A DNA stretch of 64,000 nt from Carposina sasakii (Eukaryota; Arthropoda; Insecta; Lepidoptera; Carposinidae). Positions 55,561 through 64,000 of the stretch are shown here, in pieces; the first letter of the stretch is position 1, and each line of letters begins with the position of its first letter. The notes below the pieces were generated by a model. It saw nothing but the letters and a program-made list of their open reading frames with translations, was not told where the DNA came from and did not search any database. The translations under genes were made by a program, and so were the position numbers. The stretch spans positions 8,866,001 to 8,930,000 of the forward strand of contig CP053170.1 of NCBI GenBank assembly GCA_014607495.2, in the 5' to 3' direction.

Positions 55561-57020
55561 TATAATTATTTTAGACATTTTCATTTTATATAATTTTCCA
55601 TTGTAAGTAGGCGCATGTCCACTCAATGATTGTGTTTGTAACAAGCCCTCTTGTTACAAAAGTTTGTGTCTGCCAAATACATTAAAATACGGAGCCAACA
55701 GAGAATTACCTATTTGCCTACCTAATAACAAGTATTTGGTATTTTTATATTTACTTAAGATTTTAATTTACATACATATATCCCTGTACTGTATCGGGGA
55801 CGGATGTAACTGATCTTGCTAGCTCATTGCCTGAGTTCCTTAGTTGACTGTTACGACATGCACATAGATTTTAATTTATTATTAGATAACTTCAAATCTT
55901 CTGGTAACTAATCAGTTTATATAAAGATAAAAAATTCATAGCTAGATTATAAGTGAGCTAAAATAGCATATAGTAGACTACATTTTAGTCTGGGCAATAA
56001 CTTTCCAAAAAGACTCTGTAGACCTTTACCCATGAACAAAGTCGTGGGCATTTAGTTTATCCCAGAAAAATATTCTTCTAACTACTTCAAAAGTAAGTAA
56101 AGAAGTGAGTATAATAAACCTCCTTAAAAACTTATTTTCTCGACGTAGCGCCTCGAAAAAGGTCAGCGTACCGTCAAATGAAATTTCCTGGCTGTAAGGC
56201 CACGAGCACCTTTGCTTCGGGTGAGAAAACTAAATAGTGCACCTGCCGGAAGTGTGCCTTATTGGCGGGAAACGAGCCAGCCGACCGGAAATAGCGCCTC
56301 TGTCGGCTCATTGGATGAAGGAAATCCAGTTTATTTTGTCTGTGGTTTGAGTTTTGCTTCAGGATAACGCTAATGGAGTCCCTTTTAGATTAATTCTAAA
56401 AAACCTACTTAGTCGAGACTTTAAGGTGTACCTAAGTGTAAAGTGACATTTTATACGGATATAAGTAAAAGTTTAAATTTAGACTAGAGCGATATCGACA
56501 TTTGCCAAGTTATCGAAACATTCCATCTAATAGGAAGTATTAGCAAGCCTTTATTTAGCGCGTCTAATCAGTGACGTGATGAAGCGTGGCAGCTATCGGT
56601 GGAAATATTTCGATAACTTTGCGAACTGTCGCTTCTAAATTTTGTTACATTGTCTAAGCTCTAAAGTCAAACGCAGTTACCGATAACAATCAGGGGTAAC
56701 CGTAAATAAAACTTCAAAAAACAAACATCAATCCCCACATTAAAAACAAATCGCTATCGCTAAAGAGCGTGTAATAACTGTGATAGCGATCAGAGGGGTA
56801 AGCACGAACCTCTCGATAGTCCGTAACGCCAGCGTCAAACTGTTATTTCCCGTATATTTTGCTAGCGAGTCGCTAGCGTTACGCCGCGTAAAAACGTTCG
56901 TGCTTACCCCACAGATCTCTATCGCCTTTAGGGTGTGACTAAAGGGAATTAGTGAGATGGATGGAATCTACACACGGACAGTACAGGCGGTTTAGTCGAG
57001 TTTACTGGATTAGGAGCTTC
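55561..57020. other. Gene-free stretch with one TIR element
   Basis: A family E trace is at 55795-55860. 56140-56345 is GC-richer with an inverted CCAAT box. The MITE-like unit at 56795-56910 is listed separately. Confidence 0.4.
56795..56910. mobile_element. Short element with 15-bp perfect TIRs
   Basis: GGGGTAAGCACGAAC at 56795-56809 is perfectly inverted at 56896-56910 (GTTCGTGCTTACCCC). The interior also contains inverted 'cgctagcg' and 'taacgcc' blocks. No target duplication is clear. Confidence 0.6.
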
Positions 57021-57024
57021 AATA

Positions 57025-57215
57025 CATCAACTAGAATACATCAGCTGCATCTCCTTCCGTGTATGTCGTAAGAGTTGACTGAGGAACTCAGGGGCGTGCT
57101 CTATGGTGATGATGAGCAAGCACGGTCACTGATCGCTTACATCTGGTCGCGCGTTACTAAATGTGGCTGTAGAATGTCCTCCATGATCTTGCGGTTCTGG
57201 CTACGTTGTTATGTT
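57025..57215 (+). repeat. Family E repeat
   Basis: 'catcagctgcatctccttcc', 'ctgaggaactcaggggcgtg' and 'cttgcggttctggctac' match the family. Confidence 0.65.
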
Positions 57216-57815
57216 ATTATGCACAAAATTGTATAATGAAAGTGCTTATTTCATAGGTACTTTAAATCTTCTAATGTAGAATTCGTCGATTGTTTGCACT
57301 TACACAATTATAGAAAAAAAATTATTTAACTTCGTCAAAACAGTTTGAAATTACGGCAAGAACAGCAAAACAAGCGAAAATGCAAAAACCTCTCCAGCAA
57401 AAGATACTATCAAAATATCAATTGATAATCAAAATGCACCCTTCGAGTCGCGAAATCAATTTAGGGTGCATCTACACACTATTAGCAACTTTCATTTTGG
57501 CGGTCAGCGATGCGCGACAATCACCTTAACTTGCCCAGTGTAAGCTGGCCTTTATATGGTTGGTTTAGCTTTGGTTTACTAGGATAACGGTGCCGCAATA
57601 TAGCGGCAGTATGTAGAACCATGCTCTCTTTATTAACCGCGCCGACGACTGCGATGTTGTTTGCGTGAAATTGAAAAAACCACTTCCCCATAAATTTCAT
57701 TGTTGACTCAAACTTCAATCATCTCAAATTCCCACATTAAGGAAATCTGAGAATCTACTGCAATCTCTCATCTCCGAGGATGTAGAAACATTTTGTCTAT
57801 GTACCTATACTGTGG

Positions 57816-58075
57816 GCCGCGTGGTGCCGGCAGAGTAGAATTCGTTCCACCCCATGTCTGCCCGTAGGTATCGTACGAGGTGATTAAGGGTTTCCGGGAG
57901 GTGGGCGGCATCGCCTCCCGTGTTGACAACATAGTCCAAAATACTAACTGCGCTTACCAACCCGTCTGCCCAGCGTGGTGACTATGGGCAAATATCCCCC
58001 ATGGCAGTCTTGTGGCGTGCCCTGGGGGAGGCCTACGTCCAGCAGTGGACTGCAATAGGCTAATGATGATGATGA
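57816..58075 (+). repeat. Family A repeat, near full length
   Basis: It starts 'gccgcgtggtgccggca' and ends 'gactgcaataggctaatg' plus (ATG)n, closely matching the copy at 4329. Confidence 0.85.
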
Positions 58076-58227
58076 CATGATACTGTTTACATAAAATAAA
58101 ACTACATACGTGTTTATACTTAGATTTTGAGTCTTCAATTTTGTGTACTTATAAGTAGGTACCTTACTTCGTACGGGCTATTTAAATGGCATTTCGCTTA
58201 ACATACCACTTGTACCTAATGTAGTTC

Positions 58228-58487
58228 TACAGGGTGTAACAGAAGGGGTATGTTAAGCGAAATGCTATGAATATAGCCCATTATAGAGTACCTATTCTCA
58301 AAATTTTAGATTCCAAATCACATGTTTATTTTCCAAGATTATATGAACTGAGCTAGGTTAGGAATTCTCTATAGTAGCTAGAAAAATAAATATGTTATTT
58401 CGAGTCTGAAATTTTGTGGGTAGGTTCTGTACAGTGAGCTATATTCATAGCATTTCGCTTGACACACCCCTTCTGTTACACCCTGTA
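58228..58487. mobile_element. Family B fold-back MITE, copy 5
   Basis: It starts TACAGGGTGTAACAGAAGGG and ends TGTTACACCCTGTA. A solo half-end ('ttcgcttaacataccact') lies just upstream at 58190-58208. Confidence 0.8.
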
Positions 58488-58494
58488 TAATTAA

Positions 58495-58715
58495 ACATAT
58501 ACACGGTGGTGTTCCCAAAATGAGGGCCAGACTTGCAGGATCAAGAAGGAGATCCTATAGCCACGGTAAGTAAAGTGGGGCCAGATGTAAAAAAATACAT
58601 TTGGCTAACTTATAGCTAAAGAGAACGCCTCTAAATTCATTAGTCGTCGACTCTTACGACACGCACGGAAAAGAGATGCAGCCGATGTATTAAAGTAAAA
58701 CCCCGCAATTAAACA
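58495..58715 (-). repeat. Family E repeat
   Basis: 'cttgcaggatcaagaaggag', 'gtcgtcgactcttacgac' and 'agatgcagccgatgta' in reverse orientation. Confidence 0.65.
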
Positions 58716-59297
58716 AATTATCCAAATCAGTAAACATTGATAGGTATAACTGGTGAACAGTTTTATCCATGCTTAAGTTTTAACAAGCTTCATTGCTTAA
58801 ATAATGGTTAAATAGTTTTACTTCATTTATTGTAAAAGTTGTGCTAGTCTGTAATTGTGATACATAATATTATCGTGTGCTCCTGTCCAACTTGTATCTT
58901 AGATAAGATAAGATAAATCTTTATTTGCAATTAAACATAGTAAATTAAGATGTCACATATAAAAAATTGTCCTTATGTCTAGCCAATTAAACTTAGCATG
59001 CAAATTATAAAGTTCTTAACGGAACTGTTATGTATTATGTTGGCTTTCTAATTTATAAATAAAGAAATCACAGCACAAGTTCAAATATAATATCTAGGCA
59101 ATGCAGTATGTACCAAGGACATTTTTTACTAAGATACAGACCATAGACAAAGTCAGTAAGGATTTAAAGGGATTTCCTCGCGTTCAGCAGTAATGACATT
59201 TCTCCCGTTACCATGACAACCATCGATTGCCCACCGATTCACTCTGCGTGGATTTGTTCTCGATATTTTATACGTATATTTTATTTTATACCTTTGT

Positions 59298-59512
59298 GCT
59301 GATGCGGGGCTTCACTAGAATACATCAGCTGCATCTCCTTTTGTGCATGTCGTTAGAGTCGACTAAGGAACTCATAAGGAAGAGGCAGCAGATGCAGGGT
59401 TTCACTAGAATCCCGTATGAGTGTATGTTAGTATGTATGTACATTCATTGGCACTCTCTAGAGCCTAAACAGTTTGTCGCTTTTGAGGTTGAGGTATTAA
59501 GATTCGTCTGTA
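59298..59512 (+). repeat. Family E 5' part followed by a (GTAT)n-type repeat
   Basis: 'tgatgcggggcttcactaga' and 'gagtcgactaaggaactc' are family E. From 59415 the sequence switches to the repeat type seen at 37436. Confidence 0.55.
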
Positions 59513-59533
59513 GTAAATGAGGTTATACTGTAT

Positions 59534-59806
59534 CATAGAGGAATAAGATGTCATAGAGTGCTAATGTCATACTAACAGTTTCAATGCACCATTAGACTTT
59601 TCGGTGCCTCACAATTCCAGTCCTTGAAACTTAGATTATATTAGTGTAATATATAGTAATGTACTACATTACTAATGTATTGTAACGTATAGTAATACAA
59701 TCTAAGTGTCGAGGACTGGAACTGTGAGGCACCGAAACGTCAAATGGTGCTCGAAACTGTTAGTATGATATTAGCACTCTATGTCTACATCTCTATGTCC
59801 TCTATG
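59534..59806. mobile_element. Fold-back (long-TIR) MITE, copy 2
   Basis: It starts CATAGAGGAATAAGATG and ends CCTCTATG. ACTGTA(T/A) is repeated on both flanks. Length and structure match the copy at 5882. Confidence 0.8.
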
Positions 59807-59913
59807 ACTGTAACTAAAACTTAAATGTTGTTTATGCAGACTATACCTAAAACTGTATAACATAGCATTATCATTGTAATTCAATTCATACAGTGTACTT
59901 AAAAACGCCGTGT

Positions 59914-60020
59914 CTATAAAGCCATGAATGGCCCACCGTCAGGGCTCCGGGCCGGCATTTAAGCCCCGTATTGATCGGACTCGGCACATGTTGGGATGGC
60001 AGAGACAGGAATGGTGTAGA
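59914..60020 (+). repeat. Probable LINE-derived fragment
   Basis: 'gaatggcccaccgtcagggc' to 'ggaatggtgtagacatggct' is GC-rich in AT-rich surroundings and resembles the 3' coding ends of non-LTR elements. No intact motif. Confidence 0.3.
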
Positions 60021-60754
60021 CATGGCTGGAAGAAATGTTACGATTTTAGATCACTATCTGGTTGCTTGCGACTGGCTATTCATGAACTCTTCTTTTGTCT
60101 GCTATGCATATTTATTTCGTTAATTTTCATTGTTTACTTCAATGCCCTTCTCCGCCCCGTTCTCATAACTAATATACCATGTATGCAAAAGAATTAATAG
60201 GAAAACAAATAAACTTATAAGTATTTAGCAATTATAATATTAGCTGGGACATGCAGAGTAATTTTTTATGTAGAGCGTAAATATAGGTAGCTAAAATTGA
60301 GTACCTAGGTATTCTATGCACTGAACTAAAGCGTTCTATACGTGATATTTTTATATCTAATTTATTGACTGAAATTCATTGAACATGATAAGAAAAATAA
60401 GGTCTATTCCACTATGACTTCTAATTAGTGTGTAATGATCACCCACGAATATAATCATATGTGATCAAAGGCTACAAAGGTGTAATTTTGAACCACATTT
60501 TCTTCTTTTAAGCCCAAAGTCTACCTCATCATAGAGATCAATATAGAGATACATACATTTCCCAATACCGACTCAAATACAAATAGTTGCGTCGTCCGCC
60601 GCCTCTACACATTGCAACCTCTACGCAAGGGTAGCAACCCTTTCCCTCTCGTCGCTGCAGGAATGACTCGTCTGCATTCTCAATTTATACATCTTTACGT
60701 ATCTGTTGGTATCGAAAGTGTAGCACTGAAGTTATTTCGTTAGTACGGAGTATA

Positions 60755-60875
60755 GTACGGGCGTCAGTTGGATGCAGGCTGCTTCCGACCGGTCGGAGTG
60801 GAGGTTGTTGGGGGAGGTCTATGTCCGACAGTGGACTTCTCAGGGCTGTAAATGATGATGATGATGATGATGACG
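60755..60875 (+). repeat. LINE/SINE 3' end with (GAT)n tail
   Basis: 'ccgaccggtcggagtggagg', 'gggggaggtctatgtccgac' and 'acttctcagggctgtaaatg' followed by (GAT)n. It is related to, but distinct from, family A. Confidence 0.6.
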
Positions 60876-61034
60876 GATTTAGAATGTTTATTTTTAGTTT
60901 AATAGGAAAGAATTTCCTCGCTTAATTCTGCTTCGCTTACATGCTAACAGAAAGTTAAATAAGTACTTAATATAAAATCATATCATATAATCGATTTATT
61001 TATTCGCAGACAAAAAACATCCTGCAAATCTCCG

Positions 61035-61115
61035 CATGGCTACGAGTGCAGTGCAACTGCATACAAAAAAATTTTAGTTCAGAAATCAGACAGGAGTTAT
61101 TATGAAACTGAGTCA
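61035..61115. repeat. Family H fragment
   Basis: 'tgcatacaaaaaaattttag' and 'cagaaatcagacaggagtta' match the family's second half. Confidence 0.45.
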
Positions 61116-61170
61116 AAATTTAAGTAAATCGAGAATTAGAAACATATTAGAACATATCACATAATACATA

Positions 61171-61434
61171 TACAGGGTGTAACAGAAAGGGTATGTTAAG
61201 CGAAAAGCTATGTAAATAGCCCACTATAGAGAACCTATTTCCAAAATTTGAGACTCGTAATCACATTTTTATTTTACAAGATTGTATGAAAATTCCTGAG
61301 ATATTAAAAAATTCTCCATACTATCGGGAAAAATAAACATGTGATTTCGGATCTCAAATTTTGTGGATGGGTTCTCTACAGTGGGCTATTTACATAGCTT
61401 TTCGCTTAACATACCCTTTTTGTTACATCCTGTA
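61171..61434. mobile_element. Family B fold-back MITE, copy 6
   Basis: It starts TACAGGGTGTAACAGAAAGG and ends TGTTACATCCTGTA, a near-complete inverted repeat. Confidence 0.85.
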
Positions 61435-62170
61435 TAGGTATATCTCTTTCTATTTGTGTTGTTAAACTTGATTATAGCGCAAATTATAGTTTTATTTTCA
61501 TCATGTTACCTAGAAATTAAACCATATTCACAATAATAACTTATTTATAGGTTACGACTTTACAACGTTTAATAATTAACCATATTTTATTTTTTGATCC
61601 AATTGGTAGGAAAAATAAAGGATGTTCAAAAAATTCGTTGCGGCCGCCATAACATCTCTCTCCTGTCTCCGCTTGCCGCGGGCTCGGATATCTCCCAAAT
61701 AATAATTAAACGGATACATATATTATGTGCGCGGGCGCATGGGTAATGCGCAGGCTACAGGGGGTTCTAGTCTTTACTTTAGTTAAAAAAGATAATTTGT
61801 AATTATAATATTAGCTATATAGGATATTTATAAAGGAGAGGAGGTTATAAAAAAAATACATTAGGATTTAGAACTAGCTTTTGCTCGCAACTTCGTCGTC
61901 GTGGGCTTTTAAATGTCCTTCTCCGTACTACCAATTAGATCTATACCTACAAAATTTCTAATTCGTTGAGTAAATAAAGTGGCAATAAACAAACTTACTT
62001 TCACATTTATCATAGAATTATTAATTATTTCGACCATAATTTGCCACTTTTCTTAACATTTTATTTCATAGATTACCTATAGTAAGTGTTCTAGTAAAAT
62101 CTCTCCAAAACAATATCTTTAAAAAATATTCACTCTTACATAAAAATATTAAGTATTTACCATTTTATAA
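61435..62170. other. Stretch with a GC-rich block and a Helitron trace
   Basis: 61635-61750 is GC-rich ('cgttgcggccgccataacat', 'gtgcgcgggcgcatgggtaa') without an open frame of note. 61874-61920 matches the family D Helitron 3' end in reverse ('ctagcttttgctcgcaac'). Confidence 0.35.
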
Positions 62171-62173
62171 CAG

Positions 62174-62271
62174 CCTGTACATCTGCCTGCCGTCGGAGAA
62201 GCAGCTGCCATACCCTCGGGGACCAGATCCCATCCACCAGAGAACTGCAGTAATGCAACCTTATTTCAAAT
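62174..62271 (+). CDS. Candidate internal exon of an unknown gene
   Basis: The acceptor 'catttaccattttataacag'-type site (AG at 62172-62173) and the strong donor GTAAGT at 62272 bound 98 bp, GC-rich in AT-rich flanks. Phase 2-in, phase 1-out: 32 codons reading LYICLPSEKQLPYPRGPDPI and HQRTAVMQPYFK. Third positions are mostly G or C. I do not recognise the protein. If real, the surrounding repeat-rich DNA is a long intron of a plus-strand gene. A minus-strand reading of the same island is also open (FSGGWDLVPEGMAAASP), which weakens the call. Confidence 0.4.
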
Positions 62272-62459
62272 GTAAGTGGCCATTATATTCATTTGTGAAG
62301 ACTGTGCGCTGCGGCTGTGACACGAGGTGACGTCACGTTATCTGCAGGTATGACTAGTGTGTTTGTGATCATACAAGTAGGTACTATGGCTCTTTCATTG
62401 GAGAATAATAACTGGGCAGTTTCGTGAACGTTAATCAAAGTTCGATTAAACCATAGAGT

Positions 62460-62915
62460 ATAAGATTAGAGGAATTCCCATGGAGAAGAAATAAAAGAGG
62501 AGTAGCGGCTAAGTATATTTTCATACAAAAATTGTGTGCCGCTGAGCGGGGGTGAAGCATGGAACCGAGGGGAGCATTGAACACTGTAGCCCTGCCCATT
62601 TACATAGAAACCATCATCAATATGGTTCAAGATTGTTTTATTAGCGCAATTACTCATCACTAGATGGCAATATTATAGTACGTTTTAGTAATAAAGTACC
62701 CTGATAAAAACACTAGTGTCTTTGTAATTTTAACACGGTTACATTTCGGAACACAAGCGTGTGGTTACAGCTACTGTGTTACATTGGCGTTAAAGCTCCG
62801 CCCCTATCATGACGTCATGGCCTCACGATTGCCACACGACTCACTTCATAGTCCCACCTCCTCTTTTATACCTTCTTCATGGGAACTCCTCTATGATTTC
62901 CTCTAATACTACTCG
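62460..62915. mobile_element. MITE family J, copy 2 (inverted relative to copy 1)
   Basis: It starts ATTAGAGGAATTCCCATGG and ends with the inverse TTTCCTCTAAT (with CCATG-GAACTCC inside). All landmarks of copy 1 occur in reverse, e.g. 'cctatcatgacgtcatggcc'. Confidence 0.75.
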
Positions 62916-62999
62916 TAAGTAGGTGCCTAACACCACTAATACATACACTTGTTAACTTTGTACTTTATAAAATTATTAATAAAGAAATGGAAAAAATTC

Positions 63000-63050
63000 C
63001 TCACCCGGGTGGGAATCGAACCCACGACCTCTGCATTCCGCGTGTCAGAC
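63000..63050 (-). repeat. tRNA-like remnant (T-arm and anticodon-arm region)
   Basis: On the minus strand 'ggttcgattcccacc' is a clear B box preceded by 'gcggaatgcagaggtcgtg'. The D-arm and A box are absent, so this is a SINE remnant, not a tRNA gene. Confidence 0.5.
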
Positions 63051-63089
63051 TTTGTACTTTGTTTAAAAGAAGTTTCCTATTTACTACTA

Positions 63090-63225
63090 AGTTCTGTGCT
63101 GAATCAGGACTTCACCAGAAGACATTAGCTGCATCTCCTTCCGTCCTGTCGTTAGAGTAGACTAAGGAACTCAGGCGCTTTCTCTTAGGCAATGAGATAT
63201 CACAGATCACATGGCCCTGTTATGA
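63090..63225 (+). repeat. Family E repeat
   Basis: 'tgctgaatcaggacttcacc', 'gctgcatctccttccgtcct' and 'actaaggaactcaggcgctt' match the family. Confidence 0.6.
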
Positions 63226-63229
63226 TGAT

Positions 63230-63568
63230 GATCTAAGACCGTATTTCGGCCAAGGCGAACAATCTCTACAGAGATTGGCCAGGTACGCAGGAGATATTAT
63301 AGTGCACAAGTATGTGCGCAAACACAGATGCACTCTCTATTCCGTTACTCTCATGGTCCAATGGGACGGAAAGCCGACACGACTGGAGAGAGATCAGGCG
63401 CAGGACCAACGGTTTTACGTGCTTTCCGAGGCACGAGCTAAGTGACATTTTTTCAACATTAAAAACTGTACATGAAATAAATTCATTGGTACAGGCCCGT
63501 GACTGGGATCGAACTTATGCCTCCCGCTTGGAAGGTGCACGTCTTAACCACTGGGCTATCACCGCTTG
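63230..63568 (-). mobile_element. tRNA-derived SINE (family G), longest copy
   Basis: Read on the minus strand, the head 'gatagcccagtggttaagac' (A box) and 'agttcgatcccagtcacg' (B box) is followed by a body to about 63230. It matches 50840-50998 over the shared part. Confidence 0.7.
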
Positions 63569-63600
63569 TTATACTACTATTAAACATAAGTACTTATAGA

Positions 63601-63662
63601 TCTTCCTTCCTGTAGTATTGTCTGGCCATCCCACTTCAGGAACATAGCTGTGTATACTCGTA
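63601..63662 (+). repeat. Family E end fragment
   Basis: 'tgtctggccatcccacttca' and 'gaacatagctgtgtata' resemble the family E 3' end. Confidence 0.45.
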
Positions 63663-63882
63663 TAATGTGTATGTATGCATGTTTCTCCCATAAAACATAT
63701 GCCCCATGTAGCACATACGTTAACTACAAAATTATCTGTACACGAGATACATACCATAATGGCGGTAGATGCTGCGTGCTTTACCAGCGTGCCCTGCGGC
63801 GCGTGCGCACCTGCCCGGACAATCTCGGGAGGAAATCGTGTGGGTAGGGCTGACAGCTTCGAAAATATATTAGCAGCTCTTA

Positions 63883-64000
63883 GACGGCCGATTGGTGTAG
63901 TAGGTAGTGACCCTGTCTGCGACGCCATAGGTGCTGCGTTCGAATCCTGGTAGGTGCTAACATTGACATGATGAATATCGATGTTTGTTTCTGTCATGGA
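63883..64000 (+). mobile_element. tRNA-derived SINE (family F), copy 3, cut by the window end
   Basis: It starts 'gacggccgattggtgtagta' (A box) and has 'cgttcgaatcctgg' as a slightly changed B box, then 'gatgaatatcgatgtttgtt'. Confidence 0.75.

Noticed and set aside
59928..60197. 89-codon plus-strand frame
   Set aside because: Its first part is a LINE-like fragment and its second part AT-rich intergenic sequence in an arbitrary frame.
63000..63050. Possible tRNA gene on the minus strand
   Set aside because: Only the T-arm and part of the anticodon arm are present; no D-arm or acceptor partner.
63569..63997. 142-codon minus-strand frame near the right end
   Set aside because: It passes through a family E fragment and a family F SINE in arbitrary frames.

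Overview
The window looks like nuclear DNA of an insect, most probably a moth or butterfly. It is AT-rich, its genes are split by short GT-AG introns, and it is crowded with dispersed repeats: AT-targeted Helitrons with CTAG ends, tRNA-headed SINEs, and (GAT)n-tailed repeats carrying a 'tccagcagtggactgcaa' signature. The order-level placement rests on my familiarity with such repeats and was not checked by a search.

Left end (1-9,400): three conserved housekeeping genes whose exons join in frame. A Derlin-1 gene (minus, cut by the window edge) is divergent from an enoyl-CoA hydratase/isomerase-family gene (plus, six exons, 347 aa). That gene converges on the 20S proteasome beta-5 subunit gene (minus, six exons, 280 aa, catalytic Thr at residue 74). 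The shared Derlin-1/crotonase upstream region holds a 790-bp hAT-like element with an 8-bp target duplication. The introns carry a piggyBac-like MITE, a fold-back element, a Helitron and other repeats.

Centre and right (9,400-64,000): gene-poor and repeat-rich. The one long reading frame is a pogo/Tigger-type transposase with a C-terminal PHD-like finger, inside an element with matching terminal inverted repeats and TA duplications (44,871-47,464). Its N-terminal helix-turn-helix is split off by a one-base frame change. Other elements include Helitrons (one with a ~127-bp tandem array), three more hAT- or Harbinger-like MITEs with target duplications, two MITE-like families (about 265 bp fold-back and about 390 bp) that also occur as chimeras, tRNA-derived SINEs, and a 243-bp inverted repeat, perfect as far as I can read, with a 4-nt loop. 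Each arm of that repeat carries a hammerhead-ribozyme-like motif of the kind known from Penelope-like retroelements.

Several short open segments bounded by good splice sites (12,464; 15,030 with 16,229; 16,711; 62,174) may be exons of genes with very long introns. I could not identify their products and they are listed with low confidence. The three left-hand genes act in protein quality control (Derlin-1 in ER-associated degradation, beta-5 in the proteasome) and acyl-CoA metabolism. Their adjacency is not evidence that they are functionally linked.
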